From the NCBI RefSeq assembly GCF_027943255.1, contig NW_026562179.1, positions 7,504,501 through 7,568,500 on the forward strand: DNA of 64,000 nt, written 5' to 3'. The first letter of the stretch is position 1. Every line of letters starts with the position of its first letter. This document shows, in pieces, positions 1 to 11,637 of the stretch. The notes beneath the pieces are model-generated. The model was not told the origin of the DNA and made no database searches. It was given only the letters and a program-made list of their open reading frames with translations. The position numbers and the translations under genes are program-made. The DNA is from Anastrepha obliqua. Lineage: Eukaryota > Arthropoda > Insecta > Diptera > Tephritidae.

Positions 1-178
1 TTCCGAACACCCGTTCGGGAGTGAGCTAACGTGAGAAGGCGAAACATTCCAGGATAGCTGGTTCTGCTCTAGGCTTGGGACCCGCCACTTAAAAATCCCT
101 TCCAATGAAAACATACACAAAGCCTCGGAAGCTCTCCCAACAATGATGACGACCTCTGCAAACGAACTAAGGACTATT

Positions 179-852
179 ATTTGAGGGAATGCACCTGGAA
201 TGTCCGGTCCCTTAATGGGGAAGCTGCCTCTACCCGGCTAGTTGAGGTCCTCGTGAGAGTAAAGGCTGACATCACTGCCATCCAAGAGATGCGATAGACG
301 GGACGAGGCAAGAAAACCATTGGACCTTCCGACGTCTACTACAGCTGCCATGTAAAGGAGCGCAAATTCGGTGTCGGATTTGTTGTGGGAGAGAGACTTC
401 GTCGCCATGTACTGTCGTTCACTCCGGTGGACGAGCGTCTCGCAACAATCCGCATCAAAGCCCGTTATTTTAATATATCGCTAATTTGCGCCCACGCCCC
501 GATGGAAGAGAAGGGCGATGCGACCAAAGATTCCTTCTATGAGCGCCTGGAACGTTCCTATGAGCGCGCCCCGCAACGACATAAAAATTGTGCTTGGCGA
601 CTTCAACGCCAGGGTGGGCAAGGAGGGAAGATTTGGTCCCACAGCCGGAAAATTTAACCTGCACAACGAAACATCCGGTAACGGACAGAGGTTGATCGAC
701 TTCGCCGGGGCCCGAAACATGGTAGTTTGCAGCATCAGATTCCAGCATAAGAAAAATACACCAAGCTACGTGGCTGTCTCCTGATCGAAAAACGCGAAAC
801 CAGATCGATCAAGTTGTGATAGATGGAAGACACGCTTCTAGTGTATTAGATG
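179..852 (+). pseudogene. RTE-like endonuclease domain, broken
   Basis: Translation in shifting frames gives an APE-type endonuclease: TWNVRSLNGE near 198-230, an IQEM(R) glutamate motif near 285 followed by an in-frame stop, HAPMEEKGD near 490-515, and GDFNARVGKEGRF near 597-630. The DFN and N-terminal W-N-R motifs are the usual metal and DNA contacts of this fold. A frameshift near 570 separates the first part (385-657) from the second (518-784). The reading ends at SSVLD, where the Tc1 element interrupts, and continues at 2486. It would nick target DNA for target-primed reverse transcription. Not functional as it stands. Confidence 0.75.
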
Positions 853-854
853 TA

Positions 855-1069
855 CAGTGGGGTGCACAAATGAGTACATGTTTGTACTCCGTACACTTCC
901 AAGTGCATAACAGTAACAACAATAAAGCAATTCGCAAAATTTTTTTTCAATTTAATTTTTTATTCAATTCTTAGTAAAATAAATAATAACACAAAACAAA
1001 CAGGAACAAATTAGAGGAAATAAGCGAATAAAACAAAAACAACTTCTATGTACTCAATTTTGCACCTTT
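855..1069 (+). repeat. Left terminal inverted repeat of the Tc1 element
   Basis: Pairs with 2268-2483. Besides the outer motif ggtgcacaaatgagtaca there is an inner copy near the internal edge (about 1050-1069) in the opposite orientation (tgtactcaattttgcacc). These probably represent two transposase-binding sites per end. Confidence 0.88.
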
Positions 1070-1096
1070 CACCAATTGTACGGATGGAGTATGTTT

Positions 1097-2055
1097 TTAG
1101 TATTTTGTCCATAAACCTTTATTACGTATGACATTTTTCATACGGTTTGGCATACTTCCTACTAAATTTTGTGTAATTTCAGCCGGGATAGTTTGCCATT
1201 CGTGCTGTACACGCCGCCCCAATTCGTCTGTATTGGCTGGGGCTCTTTGATATTGTCCTAACCGTCTTTTCACGATTGACCACAAGTTCTCAATCGGATT
1301 GAGGTCAGGACTTTAAGCGGGCCACTGCATTACCTCGAAATTTTGCCCAGCTAGCCATTCTTTCACAATTTTGGACGTATGTTTGGGGTCGCCATCCTGT
1401 TGAAATATTACTTCTTCTTCAGGATAAGCGGCTATGTCAACAAAATGGGGAAGATGAGTCTTTAGAATATGCAAATATTCCTCCTTCCTCATTATTCCGT
1501 CAATTTTTTGCAATGGCCCAACTTGCCACCACGTGAAACAGCCCCATACCATGACGTTTCCCCCACCGTGTTTCACCGTCTCTTTAATATGGTGTCTTTG
1601 TATGGTTTCCCCGCTACGGCGCCAGCAATACTGCTTACCATCGGACTGAAACCGATTAAATTTTGATTCATCTGACCAGATTACCCGCTTCCAGTCATCT
1701 TCAGTCCAATTTTGGTGTTCCCTGGCGAACTTCAACCGCGCCTTAACATTTCGTTCCGACAGTGCAGGTTTTGGTTTTTTTATCGCTGAGATATAGCCAA
1801 TGTTATGAAGGGCTCTTGCTGCAGCCCATCGGCTAACTTGTTTATAGCTATAGCCGCGCCCTTTGGGGTTAAACATTTGTCCTTTTTCAATTGTGACATC
1901 ATGACACGTGCATCCGAATCCGTTAAAAGTTTTCGGCGACCTCTAACTTGTGCTTTAGTGACCACCCCTTTCCTTTTCTGGACTCTTATAACCACTGATT
2001 GGCTTATGTTCAGCTGCTTGGCTATTATTCGCGTCGCGGAACCAGCCTTTGTCAT
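1097..2055 (-). pseudogene. Tc1-type DD34E transposase, frameshifted
   Basis: The N-terminal helix-turn-helix part (1780-2055: TRIIAKQLNISQSVV, then a basic GRRKL stretch) and the catalytic part (1313-1876) are in different frames, with the shift near 1880. Catalytic motifs are VIWSDESKF, EVIFQQDGDPKHTS and, past an in-frame stop at about 1312, SPDLNPIENLW. The spacing of the second D and the E is 34 residues. The tail continues at 1097-1285. It would cut and paste the element at TA sites, acting in the nucleus. One frameshift and one nonsense codon disable it. Confidence 0.9.
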
Positions 2056-2267
2056 GGATATAACACTGTCCTCAATTTGTCACGATAATTTTTTATGACT
2101 TTAATTACGTATTAAATTGTTTCACTTACTTCCTCTATTTTACTAAATTTAAATGTGCCGCGTTCACAGTTTGCTTTAAACTAAGTAATCTTAAAATTTT
2201 CGAGAAAAAACCAACGGTAAATAAATTTTTTCGCTGATATTATTGAGAGAAAACTGAGATCTTGCAG

Positions 2268-2483
2268 GTGCAAAATTGAGTACATAGAAGTTGTTTTTGT
2301 TTTATTCGCCCATTTCCTAGAATTTGTTCCTTTTTGTTTTGTGTTATTATTTATTTTACTAAGAATTGAATAAAAAATTATATTAAATTGAAAAAAAAAT
2401 TTGCGAATTGCTTTATTGTCGTTACTGTTATGCACTTGGAAGTGTACGGAGTACAAACATGTACTCATTTGTGCACCCCACTG
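2268..2483 (+). repeat. Right terminal inverted repeat of the Tc1 element
   Basis: Reverse complement of 855-1069 with few mismatches. It holds the same outer and inner motif pair. Confidence 0.88.
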
Positions 2484-2485
2484 TA

Positions 2486-4609
2486 CGTACGATACGAGGA
2501 TTACCGATTACCTTGTTGCAGCCAAACTGTGCACACGCCTCTGTGCAGCAAAAAACGTACATCTAACTACGCAACGAATGTTTGATTCGCCACTCGGCTC
2601 TCACTTCTGCTCTCAGAGAGCACTGCCCAACAAACCGGCATGCACGAGCAATGGAGCAACATTTCTCGTGCTCTACGTACCGCCGTCGAAGAAGAAATCG
2701 GATTCCGGCGAGCCCGAAAAAACAATTGGTACGACGAGGAATGCCATGCTTGCGCCGAAAAAAAAGATTCTGCCCATAGAGCCTCTCTGCGATCGGGTGC
2801 TACGCGAGCCATGTGGGATCGCTACTGAGAGCTAAGAAAGGAAGAGTGACGTATTATTCGAAAGAAGAAACGAGAGGCCAAAATACGTGAGTGCGAGAGC
2901 TTGAGATGCTGGCCAATAGGAACAACGCCCGAAAACTCTACCAGAAAGTTCGGCGGCTTACAGAAGGTTTTGAGATCGGGGCGTTATCCTGTAAGAACAA
3001 AAACGGCGATCTGGTGACCGACATCCAGAGCATTCTTAAATTAGGGAAGGAACACTTCTCGAGCCTACTAAATAGTGACAGCTGCGCATGTCACAGAGAA
3101 TGTGAAGATCCCGATACCCCAATCGTTGACGACCGAGTTGATGTTCCGCTACCCGACCACGACGAGGTAAGAATAGCGATGACGCGGCTAAAGAACAAAA
3201 AAGCCGCGGGCGCCGACGGACTGTCGGCTGAGCTATTCAGACATGGCGGCGAGGAGCTGGTAAGGTGCATGTATCAGCTCCTATGCAAAATATTGTCGGA
3301 TGAAAGCATACCTGCCGATTAGAATTTTAGTGTGCTCTGCCCAATCCATAAGAAGGGTGATCTTGCAATCTGTGCCAATGGTTAAGGGATTAGTCTTCTA
3401 AATATCGCTTATAAGGTTCTAGCGAGCATATTGTCTGAAAGGCTGAAGCCCACCATCAACCAACTGATTGAACCTTATCAGTGTGGCTTTAGCCCTGGAA
3501 AGTCAACCATCGACCAAATATTCACAATACGCCAAATCTTGGAAAAGACCCACGAAAGGAGATTCGACTCACACCATCTTTTCGTCGACTTCAAAGCTGT
3601 ATTTGACGGTACGCAAAAGAGTTACTTCTTTGCCGCGATGTCTGAATTTGGTATCCCCGCAAAACTAATACGGCTATGCAAGATGACGTTGCTCAACACC
3701 AGCAGCGCCGCCAGAATTGGGAAGGACCTCTCCGAGCCGTTTTATACCAAACGAGGTTTCAGACAGGGTGACTCGCTGTTGTGTGACTTCTTTAACCTGA
3801 TGTTGGAGAGCATCGTACGAGCCACAGAACTTAATCGCACAGGCACAATATTTTATAAGAGCGCATAATTGTTGGCGTATGCCAATGATATCGACATCAT
3901 CGGCCTTAACAACCGCGCTGTTAGTTCTGTCTTCTTCAAACTGGATAAAGAGGCAGAGCGAATGGGTCTGGTGGTGAACGAGGACAAAACGAAGTACCTC
4001 CTGTCATCAAACAAACAGTTGGCGCACTTGCGTATCGGCACCCACGTCACTGTAGACAGTTATCATTTCGAGGTTGTAAGGGACTTCGTATACTTAGGAA
4101 CCAGCAAGGGCTAATGTGGACTAGGTAGGCAATTGAGCAGTAAAGTCCTGTCTCGATGAACAAAACTAACACTCTACAAGACTCTCATCATGCCCGTCCT
4201 AACGTATGGCGCAAAACCGTGGACGATGACAACATCCGATGAAGCGACGCTTGGAGTGTTTGAGAGAAAGCTTCTGAGGAAGGTTTTTGGACCTTTGCAC
4301 GTTGGCAACGGTGAATATCGCAGGCGATGGAACGATGAGCTTTACGACAACATAGACATAGCGTAGCGAATAAAAATGCAGCGGCTACGTTGGATGGGTC
4401 ATGTCGTCCGAATGGATACAAAAGCTCCGGCTCTAAAATTATTCGATGCGGAACCAGCTGGTGGTAGTAGAGGAAGAGGAAGGCCTCCTCTGTGTTGGAA
4501 AGATCAGGAGGAGAAGGACTTGGCTTCACTTGGTGTGTCAAATTGGCGCCGGTTAGCACGAGAAAGAAACGACTGGCGCGCTTTGTTAAGCTCGGCCAAA
4601 ATCGCGTAA
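2486..4609 (+). pseudogene. RTE-like reverse transcriptase, broken
   Basis: Continues the RTE polyprotein. Linker helices occur at 2640-2830 (HEQWSNIS, RARKNNWYDEECHA), the palm start at 2891-3322 (NKKAAGADGLSAELF), then 3431-3868 (PYQCGFSPGKST, LFVDFKAVFD, RGFRQGDSL), then 3869-4114. The catalytic box reads LAYANDIDI, an N in place of the second-box D found in copies B and C (YADDIDI). A stop at 3321, a frameshift near 3400, a stop at 3868, a deletion at about 4110 and a TAG at 4365 break it. The C-terminal region RWMGHVVRMD to 4609 is conserved. Copies B and C show the undeleted order. Confidence 0.85.
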
Positions 4610-4643
4610 TCGGTTATCGCGCTAATTAAGAAGAAGAAGATGA

Positions 4644-4858
4644 ATACCATCCAAATCCAGCCATAAAAACTCGTTAATCATCTCTTGATAACGCAATCCA
4701 TTCACCAATAACACCTGTTATTGGAAACCCCTTTATAATTTGTAAACAAGTGGCAGAGTCAGGGGTTAAATACAAAGGGGGCGATTTACAAAGTTTTTAT
4801 ACGGCCAGCTGGGTAGATAGGTAGGTAGGTAGAAGTGGCAGTCAGTCTTTAAACCAAC
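4644..4858. other. Short stretch without a gene
   Basis: No coding signal seen. It contains a small (gtag)n run at about 4814-4834 and may include the 3' untranslated part of the minus-strand element that follows. Confidence 0.4.
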
Positions 4859-7520
4859 TCATTTAGACCATTGCCAATCCATTGTGATACCACAATAGCT
4901 GTTTATCTTCAACCATTTTGTTTTAAATGCAAACCCAATGATCTGGCTGACACTCATATCCCTAAGGCCATCAACATCATTCAAGAACGATGAGCCAAAG
5001 TATCTAAATCTAGTGCGATGCCACGCGGGACAGTAACAGATAAGATATCTGACACACATAGAGAAGCTATTCCTTTACCGATTAAATAGAGATTTTGAGC
5101 GACTGACCTTCCATTTTGGCAAAATTCCGTTTATAGCAATACACGTCAGACTATCAACCCATTTCGCGTTAGCTGAAGTAATAATTCTACTTGTACGGCG
5201 AAACATATAGGTCGAGAGAGGTTATTCCGAAATCTCGTTAACAGATGTCCGGCATTTGCGAACAAAGTAGAAATTAGTGACAAACCCACCAAGATATTTA
5301 ATACCCGCTTGCCCATCGGAGCAATTATAGAATTCTCTGACTTTTGGCGAAACACTTACTTTTGGCTTCTTACAGTAGACACCAAAGCTAACTTTATCGT
5401 CAAGCTTTTAGCCATCAGTAAAGAACCACAAGCAGTTTTTTCGACCAGGTATATTGTCAACCCACTCATGTCTAGCTGTAATTCTAGTACTAAATAATCT
5501 GTTAAAGTAGGCTTCATTCAAACAATAGTCAACAGGATTTGCTGAACTCAGACCGAGTGTTATGGTCGAAGGTCAATGCGCGACTGATTAGTTGTTTCTA
5601 ATAGTAGTCTTCGAGAGTCGTATACCAAAGCATTAATCCCGCAAAAGACGATAGGCCTGATAACGGTGTTATAGAGGCAGTGAGTGTTCTTTGGAGAAAG
5701 ACCCCAGCTGCGGCCTATAGAGCTGCATGAAAATAGAGCTACAATAACTTTACTTACTCTCTCCTCTACATTCATGTTCCAATTTGGAACAATGTCGAGA
5801 ATTACACCTAAATATTCGGCGCTATGCCTTATTTCTAGCCTTACACCATTTAATGTTGCATTCACAAATTTTGGAATTTTTATATTTTCTCGAGAACAGA
5901 ACTAAATCTGTTTTCTGAGGCCCATACAGAGACAGTTTATCATTAGTTCGCTCAGTGAGAGATGTTTGTCACACGTGGCACCAACTGTGATGCGTTAGCA
6001 ATTACTTTACAGCCCCGGCCATCGAGCATCAAATTCAAATCGTTAACGGCCAGGCGGCACAGAAGAGGAAAAAACACTTCCTTGAGTTTCTCTGAGAACT
6101 GTGCGAGTTGTGCAGGAAGAGCCTAATTTGGAAATTATTTTCCGACTAACTTCCAGGTTACGTAATAGTTGTCTAATCGATATATCAGCTCAAAACTTGC
6201 AAAGGGTCGACATTATTTTCTCGGGAGAGGTTATTAAATGCATCTTCAATGTCTTGGAAGCAACTGTTGAAGCAGCTTTTTACGTTACAGAGTTTTTAGA
6301 ACGAACTTATCCGTCCTGATAGGTCTAAAGTCCTTCGGAAGGACATTAGATATCTTCACAGCTTTGGGAATAGACCACATTGTCCACTTATGGGGGATAT
6401 GTGACAGCCCGAGTCAATTTTTAAGAAACGTCCGAAATCCTACTGGAGCGATACTGGCAGGGCCGGGTAATTTATAAGGTCTGTAACTATTGACCGCCCA
6501 TCGAATCTTGGTTTCAGAAACGATTTCGTTTAAGTTTCTATTACAATGTTTGTACTCATCTTTGTGATGCAACGCTTGGGTGGCAGGTTGATGACTAAGG
6601 ATGCCTGAACTGCCTGGCAAATGAGGAAAGATTCCCTACTAGGCATGGTCGACGAACCGTCTGGCCTTTTTACAAAATCTGAGGATATACATGTAGAGGT
6701 CAATCCTTTGCTAAGCCTAGAAGTGTCCGTACTCATCAACTGAGCAACGAAAATTTCACCACGAACTACGTTTTGCTCTTTTGAGAACACGTTTATAGAT
6801 TCTGAGGCTATCTTTATGACGTTCCCAATCGTTTGCCAAGTCAGTGGCTTTAACCCAGTTAAACAATCTGCTACAGTCATTCTTACACGTATTTAGTTCT
6901 TGCGACCACCAAGGTGGTTTTTGTTTCCCTCTGTTTTTGATTAAAGAACAGGCCACACCAAGCGCCTTGTAGCGGAGTTTTTTTCTACTACTTGATTGAG
7001 ACTGGTGCTTGTATCTACCCAGCTGCCTATGCAAACCTCATAAAGTAGTTTCATAAAGGTAGTTCTGCAAAAGACCCAATCGGTTTTACTAATATTATTC
7101 GCAACTTTCGGAACTAGTAAGGAGTCTAAAAGATTACACGCAATATACCTATGATCTGAGAACGAATTCTCTTTACTAGGTCTCCAGCAATCAATTAAGA
7201 TAGAGATAGAGGCCAATTTGATATAAAAAAAACTTTCTCCAGTAACAGAAGTCCATTCCTTACCTATATTATGAATGAGTAACCTAGTGCACAGGATTGA
7301 TTCTGTAAGTAATTCATCCCTTTTAAATATATTCAGCTCCTCCTTAAGTGCAGGCTTTAGGAATGCCGTCAGAACATAATACCAACAGTTTATAGCCTGG
7401 CGTACCCAGTCCGCAAACCCTATTGACACGAACCCAGGACTCTTGAATGAGCATAACATCATCTCTGCTCCAAATCTTGGAAAAAAACCTCGAGAAGACG
7501 CTCGGCACACACCACCGCTT
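4859..7520 (-). pseudogene. Loa/Jockey-type non-LTR element ORF2, heavily decayed
   Basis: Minus-strand pieces in the order expected for an endonuclease-RT-RNase H protein. Endonuclease end at 6941-7510 (NSFSDHRYIACN), then a linker with PPWWSQEL at 6756-7034, RT remnants at 5900-6620, RT thumb at 5560-5865 (EYLGVILDIVPNWN), and RNase H start FTDG near 5420 followed by 4859-5355. The RT box near 5990 no longer reads YADD. Frames change at least six times. RNase H after RT points to the I/Loa/R1 group. The minus-strand element at 61910-64000 and the RNase H piece at 53511-54400 look related. Confidence 0.65.
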
Positions 7521-7545
7521 TGTCGATTTCAACGCCTACTACCCT
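7450..7545 (+). pseudogene. Possible tiny RTE-like RT fragment
   Basis: The translation ILEKNLEKTLGTHHRFVDFN resembles the RT motif ILEKTHERRIDTHHLFVDF of copies B and C. No other part of the element is recognisable next to it. It overlaps the edge of the decayed Loa-type piece. Confidence 0.35.
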
Positions 7546-8217
7546 TTGATTTTAGCTACAGGTATAAAGGCCAGAAAGTTAAGATACGAGACCTTTAAAA
7601 ACGCTGAGGGTAATACTAACAGGAGTCTGAGCAACGAAAACAAATAGTAATTTGCATAGCCGTTTTTACAAAAGAATTTTGATCCGAGCCTGGCTTTTTT
7701 CAGAAAAAAAGAAGTTTAGGAAGGCAGCAGCTATCGCTTTATTAGCGTTACAACAAAATGCAACTCAAAAGTCGTTGTCGAAGCTGGTAAATGAGATTAA
7801 AGAAAATTTTATTAAAATCAGTAGTTCCTTTATTACAGAATTTTTTATTTTTACCCAACATTAATATTGTCTGCCTTCGTTGTTTTGGTTTTTATCTATT
7901 TTATTTTAATACCTTTAAATTTTTTTGACACTTCCCTCTTCTCACGAAACACACTTTACAGGGCTACATAGAGAATTTAACAGAAATTTATTGCCCATTA
8001 AGTATTAGTTACATTACATTTTTTTTCAACTTAATAAATTCCAGTTCTAAGCCTAAAAATAATAATGGCATCAAAGGAAATTTTCTCGCTGAAATATGTC
8101 ATGTTTTTTCTTTTAGAACCGAATTGTAGGCAGAGTTTATGTAATAAGTAAAATCTGTGATCCGGATAGTAGAATACCAATAAAGAACAATTATTTGTAT
8201 GAGGTGTGTTCAAACAA
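7546..8217. other. Unassigned AT-rich stretch
   Basis: Only short frames occur (for example 7652-7864, 70 aa, no recognised motif). I see no repeat with the rest of the window. Confidence 0.3.
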
Positions 8218-8274
8218 TAAGGCGAATTTTAAAATTTTGCGGGCTACGTATGTACATTCGACTCTCGTTTATTA

Positions 8275-8920
8275 TTATTTTTTATGTTGGCCCACTCGCC
8301 TAGAAGATTTGTTCACGGTTTTAGCAATATAGCATGTTTCGTTTGTTTGTGAGGCATAAATAAGACAGGTGTTTCGCGTGTTCGGCGATATTCTGCTGTC
8401 GACCCTTGGCTCTCCTGGATTCTTCCATTGGGACGATTGGGCTTTGGTTTCGATGTCATATTCATTCACCCATGATTCGTCGCCAGTTATGACCCTTTTA
8501 AGCAAATCTGGATCATCGTTGACATCATTTTACAATTCCTGAGCGATGCTTATGCGACATTGTTTCGCATACGCTTCATGCCCAAATTTCCCAAAATATT
8601 GCATGGCATGAGCCAACCGATATACCGACATCGTCAGCAAATTCTCTTATTGTGATTCGACGGTTCTCCATAACAATTTTCTTCACTTTATCAACATTTT
8701 CATTGGTTGTAGATGTGCTGGGGCGGCCAAAGCGAACGTCGTTATTCACATCTTCTCGACCTTCTGTGAAAAGCTTGTACCACTTATAAATATTTTTTGA
8801 CTCAGAGTACTCTCATCGTATGCCCTTGTCAACATTTCAAGTGCTTTTGAGTACTTAATTCCATTTTATACAGAGAATTTGATACAACTCGTTTGATGCA
8901 TTTTTTCGATAACTGGAAAT
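8275..8920 (-). pseudogene. Mariner transposase remnant
   Basis: On the minus strand, the N-terminal side near 8650-8740 reads RPSTSTTNENVDKVKK followed by an ENRRITIREFADDVGIS helix-turn-helix, as in mariner DNA-binding domains. The first catalytic aspartate lies in RVITGDESWV near 8485-8510. The second and third catalytic boxes are absent, so about half of the protein is gone. Frames shift at least once. Confidence 0.75.
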
Positions 8921-8951
8921 CGCCGAACATGCAAAACACTTGTCTTATTTA

Positions 8952-9381
8952 GGCCGGAGTCACACTATGCGTTTGCACCGCTGCGTTGAAAACGCTCCGG
9001 CGCGAAAGGATGGCAATGACGTACGCGTTTGTATGACAGTTGTCACACTATGCGTTGTCGCCGCACCTACCGGACGGTTGCCGCAACTTGCTGCGGCGAT
9101 CCGGCTTGACCGTAAGACCGGAAGACATCGACGACACAAGTATTCTTACGAATACCGTCACACTGTGCAGTTCAAACGCAGCGTTTTGCAATCATGTTCG
9201 ATACGGATACATTTATAACTTGCATTCAAGAAAAGCCGGGACATCTTGTTGTGCTTACAGAATGCAGCAGACTGACGCAGATTGACGCTGACTAACCGTA
9301 CAGTGTGACCGGTCGATCCGGTGCGGTGAAAACGCATGCATTTCAACCGCTCCGGTGAAAACGCATAGTGTGACTCCGGCC
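8952..9381. mobile_element. 430-bp MITE with TTA duplication (PIF/Harbinger-like)
   Basis: Ends are ggccggagtcacactatgcg and its reverse complement, flanked by TTA at 8949-8951 and 9382-9384. Removing it joins the two halves of the mariner right arm. A 3-bp TTA/TAA target is the PIF/Harbinger pattern. Internal sequence is GC-rich and repeats the cacactatgcg and aacgc motifs. Frames over it (8940-9409) are by-products and not genes. Confidence 0.82.
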
Positions 9382-9523
9382 TTATGCCTCTCACAAGCAA
9401 ACTAAACATGCTATATTGCTAAAACCGTGAAAATATTGTCGAGACGAGTGTACCAACATAAAAAAAAAAATTATAATCGTAAGTCGAATGTACGTAGCCC
9501 GCGAAATTTGAAAATTCACTTTA

Positions 9524-9929
9524 TTTTTTTGACTGAAATATTTGGTTTCCGAAAGTTGTGTGCACTATGGGTGCCACATTCGCTAACAGTGAAATAAAAT
9601 TATATTCGAATGCCAAGTTGAATTGAGTATTTGAATTGGCGTCATTAATAAACAAATACTTTATTTTTCGCGATTTTGACAAGTCTGACCTCAGCTAAGT
9701 TCGCAATACAAAACAAACGGACAAAAAAAGCAAAAGTAGGAAAAATTACATGTTTGTAAAAATTCAGTGAATGGCTGGGTAATATTGTGATTTGTGATAT
9801 TTAAACTAATCAAACTAATGAAAACAAAGTACCGTGCGTTAAATTGTTAAAGCAAAAATGAATATAAAGCTTACAAATGCAGTTTTTTGCGTTTTTATGC
9901 GAAAGACACTGTGGCTAGAAGTAAGGTAC
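9524..9929. other. Unassigned non-coding stretch
   Basis: No gene or clear repeat found between the mariner and the foldback core. Confidence 0.3.
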
Positions 9930-10084
9930 ACAGCAAGATGGCATATGCAAATTTAAATATGTGAATTTATATACATATGCGCATATATACAGGTATATGC
10001 TGTGTGTATGTATGTCACAGCAAAAAACGGTAAAACTTCTCAAGAAATCTAGAGCGCGCATTCATAGATGATTTCAGAGTAAGT

Positions 10085-10245
10085 TTCTAACCTTGCAGGC
10101 AATGGCAAGCCTCCGAGTCGGCTAGAAACTGTAGGTCCCTGTATTTGTGGAACAACATCAAGACGCACACCACAAATAGGAGGAGGAGCTCGGCCAAACA
10201 CCTAACAGAAGTGTACGCGCCAATTATTTATTTTTTTTATTTTTT
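10085..10245 (+). repeat. Short dispersed repeat with T-rich tail (SINE or non-LTR 3' end)
   Basis: Holds the block cgcacaccacaaataggagg, followed by an aggagctcggccaaacacc block and a T-rich tail. From memory this block is common in tephritid and other fly genomes as a dispersed element end; this was not searched. It interrupts the foldback core after gcgcgcattcatag. Confidence 0.5.
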
Positions 10246-10299
10246 TACTGTATGCTCATGCGCGCACTTAACGACCAGCACCTGCGTTTGTCGAGCATT

Positions 10300-10726
10300 T
10301 AGAAAGACATATTTACATATATATAATATATTGCATACATATGTATGTACGGAGCCAGAATTAGCTTAGCATTTACTTAACTATTTTTATTTATTATTTG
10401 TGAATGAAATCGTTCCTTAACTAGCCGCGGCCACTCGACTTGACACAAATTTAAGATTTACCAAATATTGTCAAATAATTCTACAAGAAATATTCCAATA
10501 GTGGCTATTTTCGAGTGGTCGAGAAAATTGGCATATGGACGGTCGTTTTTTGAATGAAAGTACTTTGCTCTTAGAACTATGAGCTCGAATTTATGAATGA
10601 ATTTTTTGATGATGAGTTTTTTTGTACAGTAAAATAGTTGACGCTGTTCAACGCCGGCGCGACTATTTTAGACTGCTCAGCACCATGACAACTAGAATGA
10701 TGGCCGCTACGGCTGCGCCTATTAAG
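10300..10726 (+). repeat. Foldback core repeat, copy 1
   Basis: Matches 20205-20640 and 23395-23880 in the same direction. Shared blocks include ccgcggccactcgacttgac, gaatgaaagtactttg and atgatggccgctacg. A 70-bp insertion lies after gtacggagcc. Non-coding. It is the internal part of the foldback family. Confidence 0.8.
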
Positions 10727-11002
10727 GGGGGAAACCGGTTTAGGTCGATCAAAAAATCGATTTTTTTTTATTGCATAAATCGTTAGTATAACTACTCAAG
10801 AATAAGTGGTAAAAATTGTAAAGCGAAATTCGCATTATTCCCGATTCTATGAGCACTTAAGTGACCTACCGTCGGTTCCGCACCGTAGCGCGCGTTAGTT
10901 AGAACGATGCTTAAAAAGTTATCGACCAATTGTTCTAAACTTTTTCGGGATTTTTTCTTTATTCAATTCTAATTTATATGATCCTAATTCTGCTATTATA
11001 TT
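10727..11002. other. Unassigned stretch before copia
   Basis: Starts with a ggggggaaaccggtttagg block followed by a T-run. No coding signal. Confidence 0.3.
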
Positions 11003-11156
11003 TGTAGTCTTTTTCTTTGAATAAAAAGTCGTGTTTACGCTTACAGATGAGAAAAGAGAATGAACGAATTTATTATACGCATGTACATATGTATGAGTAT
11101 AAGAATAAAATGATGCCATGAACACAGCACACAATCAGCTGTTTGTGTGCCTAACA
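11003..11156 (-). repeat. Copia 3' LTR
   Basis: 154 bp, differing from the 5' LTR at a handful of positions. That suggests a moderate age. Confidence 0.92.
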
Positions 11157-11637
11157 CTTCCACTTTCATTGATCAGATTATTCATTTTCAAATTTAAACT
11201 CTTTAGAGGCTTCGTGAAAATATCCGCCAGCTGTGTATTTGTTGGCACGTACTTGAGTGTGAAACCTTTGTTCTCATACACCTCTCTGATGAAATGAAAT
11301 TTGACCTCAATATGTTTGGTCCTTTGGTATTGTGGATTCTTCACCAGTTTAATTGGGCTTTGATTGTCTAAACAAAGTTCTGCTACTGTGCGATTTCCGG
11401 ACATTTCATCCAATAATCGACGAACCCAAATTAGTTCTTTTACTGACTCACTAGCGCCATGTACTCTGCTTCGGTTGTTGAGAGTGCAACTGTTTGCTGA
11501 ATTTTTGATGACCACGAAATAGGACCGCCGCATAACATATTTACAGGGTGGCTGATGAATTTTGCTACATTAAGAAACTCAAATAACTTTTTTTTTAGTG
11601 TATGGAATTCATTTTTTTTTTTCAAGTTGAAGGTCAT
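11135..11637 (-). pseudogene. Copia RNase H, C-terminal part
   Basis: Reads GGPISWSSKIQQTVALSTTEAEYMAL, a hallmark of copia RNase H, in frame 11440-11637. After a frame change come KELIWVRRLLDEM, LDNQSPIKLVKNP and ADIFTKPL (11135-11533). The first half lies on the other side of the mariner at 12840. The stop lies close to the 3' LTR, as is usual. Confidence 0.88.

Larger units (their letters stand above)
855..2483 (-). mobile_element. Tc1-type DNA transposon inserted in RTE copy A
   Basis: Flanked by TA at 853-854 and 2484-2485, the expected Tc1/mariner duplication. Removing it restores the RTE reading. Ends are long inverted repeats of about 215 bp beginning cagtggggtgcacaaatg. The transposase runs on the minus strand. 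Length is 1629 bp, normal for Tc1 elements. It is inactive because of a frameshift and a stop in the transposase. Confidence 0.93.
1..4643 (+). mobile_element. RTE-like non-LTR retrotransposon, copy A (interrupted)
   Basis: One element encoding an apurinic-type endonuclease followed by a reverse transcriptase, reading left to right. It is split by a Tc1 element at 855-2483, and its reading resumes on the other side of the TA target. The 3' end is a short (gaa)n tail near 4630-4643, typical of RTE-clade elements, which have short 3' regions ending in microsatellites. Copies B (29203-31773) and C (50155-52473) have the same 3' end. The true 5' end may lie left of base 1. Many stops and frameshifts make it dead. 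RTE assignment rests on domain order and tail, not on a search. Confidence 0.8.
8220..9521 (-). mobile_element. Mariner-type element with long inverted ends, internally deleted
   Basis: TA at 8218-8219 and 9522-9523. The left arm (about 8220-8400) is matched by 8920-8951 plus 9385-9521 once the MITE at 8952-9381 is removed, giving arms of about 180 bp. Shared blocks include gcgggctacgta, catgctatattgctaaaacc and tgtcttatttatgcc. The arms end close to the transposase remnant, so much of the gene is missing. Confidence 0.8.

Noticed and set aside
8940..9409. Three overlapping frames around 9000-9400
   Set aside because: All lie in the palindromic MITE on both strands; codon content reflects its GC-rich inverted ends.
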